From Lingula anatina (Eukaryota; Brachiopoda; Lingulata; Lingulida; Lingulidae): 64,000 nucleotides of DNA. Below the pieces are notes generated by a model. It did not search any database. It had not been told where the DNA came from and was given only the letters and a program-made list of their open reading frames with translations. Both the position numbers and the translations under genes were made by a program. The stretch spans positions 399,196 to 463,195 of the forward strand of contig NW_019773959.1 in the NCBI RefSeq assembly GCF_001039355.2, given 5' to 3'. This document shows positions 36,501 to 48,187 of this stretch, piece after piece. How positions within the stretch are numbered: position 1 is the stretch's first letter; each line of letters starts with the position of its first letter.

Positions 36501-39500
36501 AGCTCACCACTTCAAAACACACGCAGACAACATAGTTAAGCAAGCACCTAGTCACCCTGCATGAGACTCCTTAAATTTTACAGAGTACTGTGATTCTAGA
36601 ATGGTTTATTCAGTACCCTATTAAGTTAGGCCCTTTTTACATCAAGCTGTGTACTTTAGTGGTACAGCTGTGCTAGTGCACTTTGATAGGTCCCAACATG
36701 AAATTATGCTGCGGGGGAGGGCCTCCTTCTGCAAGATCACATCCTACTGTTTGGACAGGGGTTGATTGACTGTCTGTCAAAAAGAGGGGCTCTGTTTAGG
36801 TGACTCTTAAACCTATAATAGACAGGCTATTTAGTTGTCAATCCCTCAGAGTGTACTGGCAAAGCTGTATTGCTGAAGTAACTGTAAAGCTCTGTGAAAA
36901 GGGCCTTAGAGTCTTAAGTGTCTTATAAGCTGCCCCCTGAATATACTAATGATAATCATAAAATGAAAGTAGTTGTGCAAAATTAAAAAAAAAATAATAA
37001 TCTAGATGTCAATCTGATTCACTTAATTTATTTTTATTTTAAATTAAGTAAGGAGTCTTAAAGTTGTTTTACCCAATATGTCTTGTTGACTGAGTTTATT
37101 TTGTTTTCTTAACAGGTTGCTTCTGGACGATTTGGAGTTACCAGTTCTTACTTGGCACATGCTGATGAACTGCAGATCAAGATGGCCCAAGGAGCCAAGC
37201 CTGGAGAGGGTGGAGAACTGCCTGGATACAAGGTATTTATAAGATATCTGCTGGCTAAGGAAAAAGATTGCACTAGTTTTATGCTTACATGGACATTTTT
37301 TCACCAAATTCTTACTGAAAGAAACCCTTAAAGCTTTTTGAATTTGGTTAACATAGATTTAAATTCTGAATAAATACAACTGATATGCAATTACTGATTA
37401 AAATTCTATTTTGCTTATTGGTATTTTTGTACATTTATCATAGTTACATAATAGAGCTGGCTATAAAGGTAAGGTATTTTAGACAAAGAAAGCTTCCATC
37501 TCTTCACTCATGATTCTTGGCACTACATTTACGTAATAGGTGTCCAAGGAAATAGCAAAAACACGTCACTCTATCCCAGGAGTGGGTTTGATCAGCCCAC
37601 CTCCACACCATGACATCTACTCCATTGAAGACTTGGCTGAGGTAAAAATTTTCTTTTGCATCTACTTTATGATGTTGAAGATTTTGTTTTTTTTTTTTTG
37701 TAATAATGGTATTCCAAAAGGTACTTATATATAATTATATGTGATTAATCCTTTTAGACACGTGTTGACCTGGATTTTTTTACACCGATTCCATTCTTGT
37801 TGCATCAACAGAATTTTGATTTAAAAATTTTATTTCCATTTCAGCTGATCTATGACCTGAAGTGTGCGAGCCCTGCAGCTAGAATCAGTGTGAAGCTGGT
37901 GTCAGAGATGGGTGTGGGTGTTGTGGCAGCTGGCGTGGCCAAGGTATAGTCACAATCATATAGTCACAATCATGTCGAGTGTGACTAAGTAAGATTTAAT
38001 AGGAAAAAATGGGTGTAAAAAACCAATAGGATGTACATTTTATGCTTGTCTCTCAACTGCCATTTTTTAATTCTGAAATAATGGTGCTATTTTAAAAGGA
38101 TTTGATGAAGTAACACTTTTTATTCTGCTTTATTTAAATCAATTTGTTTTAATCAATTTTTCTGTTTGTTTTAATAACCTTTTATTCTCTATATTCCTAT
38201 TGTAGAGTCCAGAGAACAAAGTTGGATTTTAAACTTTTAAAAATGGTATTTTTATTATTTAGATTGTCTTTTTGTATATGAATGCATTGATTCTTATAAG
38301 ATACAATCCTCTCATTGAAGTGTGTTAATTCCCTTCAATTCTTAATTTAGGGCAAAGCTGAACACATCACCATCTCAGGCCATGATGGAGGCACTGGTGC
38401 CAGTAGCTGGACAGGGATCAAGAATGCTGGGTTGCCATGGGAACTGGGCATAGCAGAGACACATCAGGTTCTGGTGTTGAATGACCTGAGGTCAAGAGTG
38501 GTGTTACAGGCTGATGGTCAGATGAGAACTGGTATGGACTTTCATCTGACTGTGCTCTGATTTGATTAAAATGGCCAGTTTCATTTAGCTGAAAATGTTG
38601 ATTCATTGCTTACACAGTATTTTTCAAAATTAGACATATGGAGCAAAATAAATCTGCTTGAGAAAACTTCATAAAACAAAGCTGTGAGATTTTTTGGGGG
38701 GAGGGGAGGGGTCTGGTAAATAAATTTTCCCCTTTTCATTCCTAGATTTAACAAGCCTTGACAATTAGGTCCATACATTATGATTTAACATCATCCAATT
38801 TTAATGTTTTTCTTTTTTCAGGTCGTGATGTCATGATAGCCTGCCTGCTTGGAGCGGATGAGATCGGGTTCTCCACTGCCCCTCTCATTGTGATGGGCTG
38901 CACCATGATGAGAAAGTGTCACCTGAACACCTGTCCTGTGGGGGTGGCCACACAGGACCCTGTCCTCAGGAAGAAGTTTGAAGGAATGCCAGAACATGTT
39001 GTCAACTATTTCTTTATGTTAGCTGAAGAGGTGGGCCATGAATTCAAATTTTGATGCTCTTAGATTTTTTTTCCAAATTAAAATTGTCCTCTGAGAACTG
39101 GTCAGAAGAAATTTATTGAGATTTAATGCTGATTGAAACCACTTTGTAAATAACATCTTAGAAATATTAGATTTGAGAGGTACTGTTTATCACTTAAGGG
39201 TGCCAGTGATAATAATGTGGGAACTGTGTTGAATGTGAAAATTACTAAACTATTAACATATGTGTAGGTGAGAGGTCACCTAGCCAAAATGGGCTTCCGT
39301 TCCTACCAAGAAGCCGTGGGTCGATCTGACTTCCTGAGAATGACTGCCAATCCAGTAAACGCCAAAGCCAAACTGCTAGATTTAGGGCCCATCTTGCACA
39401 GTGCTGCTGAGATGAAGCCTGGTGTCAATATTGTAGGGGGCAGTGTTGCTCAGGACTTCAAACTGGCAAACAGACTGGTATGTGTATAACTTCACACTTT

Positions 39501-42500
39501 TTATATATAAATTGATGTGAGAAATTAAAATACATTACAGTTTGTATAAGATGTTAATTGAATGTTAACCTGGTGGCTTTTGTCTTGTGATTTAAATGAA
39601 ATAGGTTTATCATTCAATTTAAGTTCATTTTAATTCTCTGTGTATTCAGGATAACCAGCTGATTAAGGCAGCTATGGATGTGCTGGAGGGAAAGAGCTCC
39701 CAGTGTAACATTGACATGACGGTCTGCAATGAGGACAGAACTTTTGGAGCTACTCTCAGCTACGAGGTGTCAAAGTAAGTTTTTTTCCCTTTTAATATCA
39801 AAAATGACTAAAAGTTAAAAATTACAAATAGTAAAAAAAAAAAAAGGAGAGAGAGAGAGAAGCTTTTGCTTTCTTACAATTTCCATTCATGAATCTTGTT
39901 GGTGACAAGTAGTATTTATGAATTAATATACAAAAAGGTTACATTATTCTAATGACAGTTCATGAGAAATTTGCAAATATGATGTATTGAAAAATATGAA
40001 ATCTGATTCTTGAGCATTGAAATACATTTTATAGGAGATTTGTCGAGGCTGGTCTGCCTGATGGAAGTATTAACATCAATCTCAAAGGATCCGGAGGTCA
40101 AAGTTTCTGTGCTTTCCTAGCCAAGGGGATCCATGTGACACTTGAGGGAGATTCCAATGATTATGTGGGCAAGGTGAACTGATACAGCTTATAAAGTCAC
40201 AGCAGCACCTTAATTATCACATGAAACATCATGTTTTAACACTTTTTTAAGTATTAAGACACTTAACTCTAAAAAAATTAATTTCTGATCTTCAAGAATG
40301 TTTTCAGTTTTGCTGTTGTCCTGATATTGCTTCCAACATTATTTTTTGCTTTAAAATTTTTACTGCCCTGGGTGGTTTTGATTCAAAATGATTCTTTTAT
40401 TATATTGATTTGAAGAAGATAAGATGCTTTCAGTAATACCTTCTTTTTTTAGGGATTGTCTGGAGGAGAAGTTGTCATCTACCCACCCAAGGACATGCCT
40501 CCTGGTTTCAAGTCCATTAAGAATATCATAGTGGGCAATGTGTGTCTGTATGGAGCCACCTCTGGCAAGGCTTTATTCCGAGGCCAGGCTGCTGAGAGGT
40601 TCTGTGTCAGGAACTCTGGTGCTACTGCTGTTGTGGAGGTATGGCAGTGTGTCAGACACAACAGAAAAGTGTATACTTAGAATTTAGAATGAATGGAGAC
40701 AAATGACTGGTCCAGAATATTTGGTTTAACAAGCAATAGCTCTTAGTGCTGAGTTTCTGTAGTTAAATGAATGCTTCGAAGCACTGTCTCAGTTAAATTA
40801 TGTACCTTGCCTTTATTGACATTGTGAAAGTATAGAGGATGATAATGTTCAAAAATCAGTCAGATTCTCCAAACACTGTATTCCAATAATTAAAAAAATT
40901 AAAAAGGATTATTAGACTAGAACGTCTGTTATCATCATTCCTAGGGTTGTGGTGACCATGGCTGTGAGTACATGACTGGTGGCCGTGTGATCATCCTTGG
41001 CCTGACTGGACGCAACTTTGCTGCTGGCATGTCTGGGGGGTTTGCCTATGTCTTGGACAGGTAGGTGCAACTAACACACTAGAGCAGCACAGTGCTACAC
41101 CTGAAAGTACCAGAAGATCTGCTTGCTTTTAGATAATTTGAAGTAATTTTGAAGAATTATTATTTGTATGGCGACACCTTGAATGTTGGATATTATCGAG
41201 TTTGATGCTAAAAAGGCTGTTCAGTCTACATCCATATTTAACCAAAGTCAGTAACTTTTCAGAGAGAAAGTCTTTCATGGCAAGTGTAACATGGAGACCA
41301 TTGATCTGGAGTCTCTTGGAGACGAGGATGTGCCGTTTGTGAAGGGTTTGCTGGAAGAATTCCACACCAAGACAGGGTCAGAGATTGCTAAGGATGTTCT
41401 TGACAATTGGGAACAGGCCATGGATGATTTTGTCAAGGTGTGGTTTCATATAGAAAATGGGACGCTAATTATAGATCACTTTAATTACTCAATTTTTCAC
41501 AGTTTTTTCTTAAACATGACCATGGATACGTATAGGTGGTTCAGATCATGAATTTTTAGGTTGTCTTGCCTGAAAGTGTGTAAATCAAGACAGGTTATAT
41601 AAAACAGTAATGACTTTTTATTTCAATAAATTATACACTTGTGTCCCTTTCCAAAACCTAGGTGTTCCCTAAAGAGTATCGCAGAGCATTACTGGACATT
41701 GCTAAGGAGAAAGCCCAGGCCAAAGAAGACTTGGAGTTTATGGAGAAAATGAGGGCAGAGAGAATTGAGAATGACTATAAAGAAGACATAGTCAATGTTA
41801 GCGATGTTGCTAATAAAACTATGAAAAAAAAGAGGGAGCTAATGGTCAGAGTAAGGGGACATTTAGAATAGAAGATCCTAGTATCAACTGGTCCAAGGCT
41901 TGAATACGGCAGACCCTACATGAAAAGGAAGACCACTTAATCCTGTAATGGTCTCTTCGCCTCTCACACTCCTCCCCACACATCTGGTCGAATGAAGTAG
42001 AGATTAAATTACTGTGCCCCTGCAGGAACCCTGCGTTGGAAGGTGTGTGAGAGGCGGAGAGACCATTACAGGATTAAGCGGTCTTCCTTTCATTTAAGCC
42101 GTGGACCAGTTAGCACTGGGATCTTCTTATTTTGAACGGCCCCTCATTCTGAATGCCCCTAAGTGATCATAATCCTTCTTCTGTAACAAAGGGGAAAAGC
42201 ATGTCAAGTATGTTACTGTTGCTGGCAGATATAAAAAAGTATTACATTAATAGTCAGTGTGACCTCAGTAACTTGACTACTTTGTTGCTCAATTTTATTT
42301 ACATTAAGTTGTTTTCCAGTCTAAAAGTTTGGAGAGACTGTTGGAGGTCCACCATGAAAAGACAGTGAAGGACATTGAAGAGATCGTGGCAGACACAACT
42401 GCTGAGAAGAAATTAGAAAAGGCTCTTGACAAGACCAGGTATTGTTTTATTTGCTTTTTTCTACTTCCCAGTTTACTTCAGTAATTTTATGGATAAAGAT

Positions 42501-45500
42501 ATTGTATTTTTTTACAAGTTGGAGGATTATGCTTGTTTTTGCAAATTGAGGTGTTTCAGTTTAGTTCACATAGGTTAAGTAATTCTTATAATTTTAATAA
42601 TTATAATAATCTTTTTCTTTTAAAAATATTTCAAGACAGCATTTATAAATGAAAATATTTATGTTTCTAGAGGGTTTGTGAAGTATAAGCGTGCCACTTA
42701 CCAGTACCGACAACCTGCAGAAAGAATGAAGGATTGGAATGAGATCTACAATCACAAGCAAGTGCAGAATGGACTCAAAGAGCAGGCTGCCAGGTCAGTC
42801 TAAATATACCTCAATGTCACTGTGGATGCTTTCATGTGTGTGAGCATAAATGCATGTGTGTGTGTGTGTTTAAGGAAGAGTGAAATTATGTTGAGCTTAA
42901 TCTGTAAGTATAGATCAATAAATATGATGTTTTCTGAACATGTTAATTTCATATTCTTTAACATCTTTTATCAGTTATATTGCCCTCTCTGTATCATGAT
43001 ACATTGTTATGACTCTAATTCTGTGCATGTTATATTTTCCAGGTGTATGGAGTGTGGTGTCCCATTCTGTCAATCGAGCAATGGCTGCCCACTAGGAAAT
43101 ATAATTCCAAAGTGGAATGATCTCGTCTTCAAGGTAAGGAGGCCATCTGAAATAAAACTGTTGAAAGGACTATCAGTCTAAAAGATTGCAAAAAGTGTTT
43201 TATAATTCTTTCCATTCTTTTGGTGGAAATATTCTTTCAAATGTTATTAATCTTTTTTTATTTTAATGCTTAAATTTTGATTCCTTTAGGGTTTCTGGAA
43301 AGAAGCACTGGACCAGTTGCTCCAAACCAACAACTTCCCAGAGTTCACTGGTAGATGCTGCCCAGCACCTTGTGAGGTAGACATGGCAACCTGTTAACAG
43401 ATCTGAAAGTGAAATTAAATTTGGACTTTTGGAAAGGAAAAAAATTGGAATTTTTCTGTTGATATAAGAAGACATTCTTTATTAAATGTACCACATTTTA
43501 TGTAGGGTTAAACAGCAAGTTTCCTCCATAACCATCAATCAGTATACCTTAATTTTTAATTGATTTGCAATAAGCCCAATATAGTTGGAGTAATTGACAT
43601 ATCTTCCTTTAATACAATATGTACAATTTTATACTTAACTCTACTGCACCTGTAATAAGTACCATTTATATAAGCAATGCTATCTTCTCAGGGTGCATGT
43701 GTTTTGGGCATTAATTCCCCTGCAGTCACCATTAAGAACATAGAGTGTGCCATCATAGACCATGCCTTTGATCAGGGCTGGATGGTTGCCCACCCACCAT
43801 CTGAGAGGACAGGAAAGACTGTAGCTGTTGTGGGAAGTGGACCATCTGGACTTGCCTGTGCTCACCAGTTGAATAAGGTATATATGTAGTCCCACTCAGA
43901 AACCACAAGACCATAGCACATGCATAACCAAGTCCTTTATTTTCAAGAATCGTTTTGTGTATAGGCATATGTTGCTTGACTCATTGGTTATTGATTGTTA
44001 CTGATATGAAGAAAAATATTATATGTTTTGTGTATGTCTCTCCTAGGCTGGCCATACAGTGACTGTTTACGAGAGAAATGACAGAGTTGGAGGGCTGCTA
44101 CAATATGGTATACCTACCATGAAACTAGGCAAAGATGTGAGTTCATTTATAATTGATTTCTCAAGAAAAAATTTGAAAAATTCATTCATATTCTGACAGA
44201 AAATCAAGTAGTTCTGATCTGAAATTTGTGCCTGAAATGAATAGGCTTATATTGTTTTAACCCAGGTTGTTCAACGCCGCGTGGAACTGTTGAAAGGGGA
44301 AGGCATTACATTCAAGACCAATGTTGAGATAGGAAAGACACTATCTGCTCAGCAATTAGTGGATGGCCATGATGCAACTGTGCTGTGCTGTGGAGCCACC
44401 TGGCCCAGGGACCTGCCTATACCAGGTCAGAGTCTAGATAATATACTTATATCTTATAAGAAATGACTGAGTGGCATGTATTAGATACACCACAAGTCAG
44501 CAAGATATATATGTTGAATGCTTATATTTAGTAAATAGGTGGATGTCACAAACACTTTGCTAATGCACAAGGTACAATGAATTTGTACCTTGGTGGATGC
44601 CAAGAACTAATTTAAAGATAAACTCCTTGCATGCCTCTCTATTTGTTTGTGAAATACACTGCATCTTGATCTTTTTTCAAAACACCCATCTGGCTATAAC
44701 TATTAATACAGTGGCTCTCAGTTTGCTGCTGCGATTATGATTGAATAATTGTAGAGGCGTACCCATTAGATTAGTGGTAATTAATCTTCTTCAGGTCGTC
44801 AGTTGGATGGCATACACTTTGCAATGAGCTTCCTGGAGACTTGGCAGAAGAAACAGATGGGGAACAACCTGGATTACCTCAAGTACTATGCCAAAGACCG
44901 AGACGTGCTGGTGATTGGAGGTGGAGACACTGGATGTGACTGCATTGCTACTTCCCTCAGACAGGTGGGTGTGATGTGACAGTTGTGACAATGTGTTAGT
45001 TGTGATAGTATGGGTGAGACAGGTGCATTGGTGATGTGATACATAATGACATTTTTGTAATCTCTCTGGAATAGGTGCATTCTTTGTGTTGTTTTGTCTC
45101 GTATGTAGGTGACATTAGTTGACAAAATTGATGCTTCTATCTGTTTGATTGATGAAGTGTGGTAGATGTAATAATTTGTTTTTCACAGTGTTGTGGGGAT
45201 TAGCTTACACATTGCTTTTTTAATAAGTCCAATTTGAGTTGTGAAAATAAATCCTTTTTTTTTTCAAAATTAAAGATTTTGCACAGAGTTGGTCTTTTTT
45301 CATATTTTGTATTTTGACTTCAAACTTCAGACATGAGCTTTATCCACAAAACGTGGAATTACACTGAGATTCCTCAAGATCTGCAATAAAATCTGTTCAG
45401 AGTTTTTTTTTTAACCTAGGCTCATGTCTGAAACTTGTGTAAGTAAAACTGTTGAGAATCAACATAAATGGTGCTAAAAAAAAATAGAATAACAAAAACA

Positions 45501-46784
45501 AACTGCTTCAAGTTGAACTTTGTACCCCCAGGGGGCCAGGTCTATCACCACCTTTGAGATTCTCCCTCGCCCACCACCCGACCGCAGCTCCGACAACCCC
45601 TGGCCAACATGGCCACGGATCTTTAGGGTTGACTATGGCCATGACGAATGCAAGGTCAAGTTTGGAAATGATCCACGCATCTTCTGTGTTATGAGCAAGG
45701 TGAGTTTTTTCATTCATGTGATAAAAAAATTTACATGCTGTAGTCAGTTGTTTATTTATTTATATATTCTGCATAAATATAGTAAAATGTTTTAAGGTAT
45801 ACATAATTGTCAATAATTAATACAAAGAAGAAAATGTACACATTTGAATGTTGAACATTTCTTAATGGTTATATATACTATTTGTCTATATTTATACATG
45901 TATGTATCATTTTTAGGAATTCCTTGGTGATGAAAATGGTCGTGTGTCTGGCATAAAGACTGTTCAGGTTGACTGGAAGAAAGATGAAAACGGAAGATGG
46001 AATTTAGTAGAAATTCCAAGTAAGAAAATTTATTGGTTATTTGTTGGGATTACAATTAATCTTCAGTTTATGGTGATCAAAGTGATGGAGGTCTTGTTTT
46101 TGCTATAAGGAACATATTGCATTTGAATTTGAAAGCTTGTTTTATATTTTTGTGTAAATTTAAAATAGATTTCATCAAGCACTGGTACATTATTTTTATA
46201 ATACTACTTTCCAGACTCTGAGAAGGTCTACAAGGCAGACTTAATCCTTCTTGCCATGGGATTCCTAGGACCAGAGAAAACCATCATAGATGAGCTGTCC
46301 TTGAACCAAGACCCTCGCTCCAATATTGAAACTCCCTCTGGCAAATACAGAACTAGTGTGAAGAAGGTCTTTGCAGCTGGAGGTAGGATATTTGTTATTA
46401 AGGTCTTTCATTGCATGATAAAAATTGGAAATGATGTGTTCTAAAAACACCAGCTTTCTTTTTGCTTACTAGATAATTAGATTAAACTTGTGCTCGAACG
46501 TTTAGAATATAAAATAGTTAGATATAAAAAATTAAGATATAAAAACCCTGCTACCAAGGGCTATTTATATAAATGTATTTGTCAGATTATTATCATTTTG
46601 TATGATATTGTATCATGATTTATGTTTTGTTTCAGATTGCCGACGTGGCCAATCATTGGTGGTCCATGCTATCAACGAAGGTCGCCAGGCAGCCCGTGAA
46701 GTTGACCTTGACCTGATGGCGAAGACCTCTCTGGCAGGACCTGGTGGGGTGGTGATAGCTAAAGGTGTCCCAACTATAGCCTAA
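18403..46784 (+). CDS. GOGAT: Glutamate synthase, NAD(P)H-dependent, fused single-chain form (GOGAT)
   Basis: Forty-five coding exons, all GT-AG and in phase when one of two duplicated four-exon blocks is used, give 2118 aa, the usual length for eukaryotic NADH-GOGAT. Reaction: glutamine + 2-oxoglutarate + NAD(P)H to two glutamates. Order: class II glutaminase with Cys27 as N-terminal nucleophile (DSCGVGF); central domain; FMN synthase domain with a 3Fe-4S cysteine set at 1158, 1164 and 1169; GXGXG beta-helix domain; linker; then the small-subunit domain with 4Fe-4S cysteine groups from 1663, the FAD motif GSGPSG (1769-1774) and the NAD(P)H motif GGGDTG (1908-1913). The start is the first ATG of the exon at 18380, leaving a 26-residue propeptide before Cys27. 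There is no clear organelle-targeting sequence, so it is probably cytosolic. An AATAAA lies at 46787, just past the TAA stop, and another at 47939. Exon coordinates are given in the segment entries. Confidence 0.97.
19435..19686. mobile_element. MITE-like element with about 40-bp terminal inverted repeats
   Basis: The ends AGGGCTCATTCCCAATGAAA (19435 on) and its near-perfect reverse complement (19666-19686, one mismatch in 21) define the element. Similarity continues inward to about 40 bp with a few mismatches. A candidate 4-bp target-site duplication AAGA flanks it (19431-19434 and 19687-19690). No ORF. It lies in the intron between GOGAT coding exons 1 and 2. Confidence 0.75.
21632..24948 (+). 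other. Long GOGAT intron (exons 4-5), no other feature recognised
   Basis: A 3.3-kb AT-rich intron. Open frames within it are short, low-complexity (for example the ATG/ATC-rich stretch at 21816-21900) and unsupported. A 9-bp hairpin (AGGGACAGT / ACTGTCCCT) lies at about 22280-22312. No gene seen. Confidence 0.5.
27840..29514 (+). CDS. GOGAT: GOGAT exons 10-13, copy A of a tandem duplication
   Basis: Exons 27840-27994, 28271-28390, 28632-28855 and 29364-29514 encode the end of the glutaminase domain ([19 protein letters not shown]) and the start of the central domain ([15 protein letters not shown]). Copy B at 30171-31843 encodes the same amino acids. Either copy joins exon 9 (phase 1) and exon 14 (phase 0) correctly. 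Splicing both would join phase 0 to a phase-1 exon and hit a stop within that exon. Probably one allele of a falsely duplicated segment. Confidence 0.9.
30171..31843 (+). CDS. GOGAT: GOGAT exons 10-13, copy B of a tandem duplication
   Basis: Exons 30171-30325, 30601-30720, 30964-31187 and 31693-31843. Exon lengths are identical to copy A (155, 120, 224 and 151 nt), with the same splice sites and protein. I find about seven exonic base differences from copy A (such as TGT/TGC, CCG/CCC, CTC/CTG and CGG/AGG), all synonymous. This copy lies next to exon 14 and, after exon 9, would give a complete protein if copy A were absent. Confidence 0.9.
32205..34217 (+). CDS. GOGAT: GOGAT segment 2: central domain, exons 14-19
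   Basis: Exons 32205-32339, 32617-32777, 32955-33047, 33351-33564, 33822-33932 and 34083-34217. Exon 14 begins [13 protein letters not shown]. Exon 15 has the ILS-like VLSDR motif, exon 16 has [14 protein letters not shown] and exon 17 has [11 protein letters not shown]. All are standard landmarks of the GOGAT central domain, which links the glutaminase to the FMN synthase barrel and lines the ammonia tunnel. Exon 19 (YSRKEGDNF) leads toward the synthase domain. Confidence 0.95.
34516..39477 (+). CDS. GOGAT: GOGAT segment 3: FMN-binding synthase domain with 3Fe-4S cysteines, exons 20-27
   Basis: Exons 34516-34687, 35390-35550, 37116-37232, 37540-37641, 37845-37943, 38351-38531, 38822-39030 and 39268-39477. 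Exon 21 has the phosphate and substrate loop GAMSFGSIS followed by NTGEGGE. Exon 23 has [19 protein letters not shown]. Exon 25 has [11 protein letters not shown], the FMN-binding glycine loop. Exon 26 has [12 protein letters not shown], whose C-x5-C-x4-C spacing binds the 3Fe-4S cluster. 2-Oxoglutarate and tunnelled ammonia are converted to glutamate here. Confidence 0.95.
34935..35033. mobile_element. Fold-back element with 14-bp perfect inverted repeats in GOGAT intron
   Basis: AAATAATGCACTGT at 34935-34948 is the exact reverse complement of 35020-35033. The arms continue inward imperfectly (CCGATATCACGAGG against a TATCGTGTATAT-like arm) around a GC-rich core. The GC-rich, CpG-containing character continues to about 35340, so the insertion may be larger than the hairpin. 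Intron 34688-35389. Confidence 0.55.
36626..36908. mobile_element. MITE-like element with about 60-bp imperfect inverted repeats
   Basis: The left arm from TTAGGCCCTTTTTACAT pairs with the right arm ending GTGAAAAGGGCCTTA. The similarity extends roughly 60 bp inward with substitutions. No ORF. Exact termini and target duplication are unclear. In the intron between GOGAT exons 21 and 22. Confidence 0.6.
39650..41437 (+). CDS. GOGAT: GOGAT segment 4: GXGXG beta-helix domain, exons 28-32
   Basis: Exons 39650-39774, 40035-40173, 40453-40638, 40945-41060 and 41263-41437. Glycine-rich repeats typical of the GltB C-terminal right-handed beta helix are visible: [37 protein letters not shown] and GAGMSGG-type stretches (here [11 protein letters not shown]). 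The domain is structural and has no catalytic residues of its own. Confidence 0.93.
41662..42438 (+). CDS. GOGAT: GOGAT segment 5: charged linker between large and small subunit regions, exons 33-34
   Basis: Exons 41662-41850 and 42320-42438 encode a Lys/Glu-rich helical linker after [12 protein letters not shown]. The donor of exon 33 is ambiguous: ATG|GTCAGA after 41844 or AGA|GTAAGG after 41850, both in phase. I chose 41850 for its better consensus; the other choice shortens the protein by two residues. A 257-bp inverted-repeat element begins about 20 bases after this donor. Confidence 0.88.
41870..42127. mobile_element. Fold-back/MITE element with about 85-100 bp inverted repeats
   Basis: The left arm (41871-41970) and right arm (42042-42126) are reverse complements over most of their length. 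Shared blocks are GAAGATCC, AACTGGTCCA, GGAAGACC, CTTAATCCTGTAATGGTCTC and GCCTCTCACAC. The left arm has an extra stretch of about 17 bp. Short central loop, no ORF. The target-site duplication is not clear. It lies in the intron between GOGAT exons 33 and 34. Confidence 0.8.
42671..46784 (+). CDS. GOGAT: GOGAT segment 6: NAD(P)H/FAD small-subunit domain, exons 35-45
   Basis: Exons 42671-42793, 43043-43133, 43290-43376, 43692-43877, 44047-44136, 44266-44425, 44795-44964, 45532-45699, 45917-46019, 46215-46382 and 46636-46784. Exon 36 has CMECGVPFC and NGCPLGN, which with exon 37's CCPAPCE supply 4Fe-4S ligands. Exon 38 has [12 protein letters not shown] (FAD). Exon 41 has [11 protein letters not shown] (NAD(P)H). 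Exon 45 has the terminal [13 protein letters not shown], which closes the FAD site. The domain takes electrons from NAD(P)H and passes them through the Fe-S clusters to FMN. It matches bacterial GltD, fused in frame as in plant and yeast enzymes. Confidence 0.96.
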
Positions 46785-48187
46785 ACAATAAAAAGATGTT
46801 ACATATTATGGAAAAGTGTTACCTGCATGAGAATCTCTGCATGCACCATAAACAATCACAAAGTTCTGTTAATTTCCACATATGTGTGTTATGAGAAAGT
46901 TCTGTACTCATTCAGGATAAGTAAGCAAAGTTTAAGGATCATGGAAAATGCCATCATGCTGGTGACAGTGATTATTTGTTACTTACTTATGCCATAGTAA
47001 CTAACAAGGTCATATTATATGCATAATTTTAACAATTTCCAACAGTGTTTAACAGTATTTGAGTTTATCCTCTTATTTCAAGGATATTTTTTCCAGAAAT
47101 AGAAGGGGTTTATTTGTACATGTATTTTATTGAAGTTTTACTTAGTATTGAAATGTTATTATTTTTTGTAGAAAGATATATTCAGCATGCACATCAAAAA
47201 TTTGGTTTAGCAGCTTAATTATGTATTGACAGACATCACATGCACGCATGCATTGCAGACACATTGAAATACCTAACACAACTCCTCATTTTTTCAATAG
47301 GTATTAATCACACTTTGATTTGGTGCTGGTTTCTTTGGTTTTGGTGCACATGTGATTTTCTTTCCTAAAAATGGATCTTGTATTTCAGCTTTTTTAGTTT
47401 AATCTAGATTCCAAGATTTGTATTTGTTAATGTTATGCTTGCCTGTTTTAGTTGTTAACTAAGGACATAGAATTCATTTTTATCACTGAAGACACCTAAA
47501 GGACAATATTGAAACAAAGTTTGAAAGAGAGTGACTCTATTTTGTTGAAGGATTGTTGAGAAAGGGGAACTTTGTGAGCTGATTTCCTTTCGGCTGTAAA
47601 GTGTTGTAAAGGCTGAATCAAATGCTGCTGTTCCAAAGAAGAACATTGTAATGTTACCATTTTTGGTATATGAGGTTCCTGCTTGTCCAGTTTTGATTTT
47701 ATTACGTTCCATGAAACAATTAGAGTTTTTCCCAAACAACAACTTATTTGTGTTTTGATTTTATTACGTTCCATGAAACAATTAGAGTTTTTCCCAAACA
47801 ACAACTTATTTGTGTGTTACTAACTGATGAAAAACAATTGCTGAGATTTTTAAAATTTATTGAATGATGGATTTTATTGTTGAATCGATTTAGATTGTCG
47901 TTATGGTAAAATGTCAACAATATTTAATATTGTAAACAAATAAATTGTCAATGTACATATTTGTTCGTTCATTTGTGCTTCTTTCAATTGTATAGTAAAT
48001 TTCACAGTGTAATACTGTAAAAATTCTGAAGTGTGATAGAAATTCTATCACATCCAGCACACTGGCACACCTGATGCAATGCAGGGTCCAACCGTACATA
48101 ATATGGAGATTGGAAGTTTACTTGGAAAGAGCCTTGGAAACAGCTACGGTTTTGTTAACCTGGAAGTTGCACTGTTGACGTCGTCTG
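46785..48187. other. GOGAT 3' region and convergent intergenic space, with a 62-bp tandem repeat
   Basis: AATAAA occurs at 46787-46792 (overlapping the end of the gene) and at 47939-47944 (a possible distal signal). A 62-bp unit is repeated twice in direct tandem at about 47690-47814 with near identity. No coding sequence is recognised. The minus-strand LRR gene ends at its right edge, so the genes converge. Confidence 0.5.
47690..47814. repeat. Direct tandem repeat, two copies of 62 bp
   Basis: The block starting TTTTGATTTTATTACGTTCC at 47691 recurs at 47753 and includes AATTAGAGTTTTTCCCAAAC in each copy. The two units are essentially identical. Confidence 0.9.
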
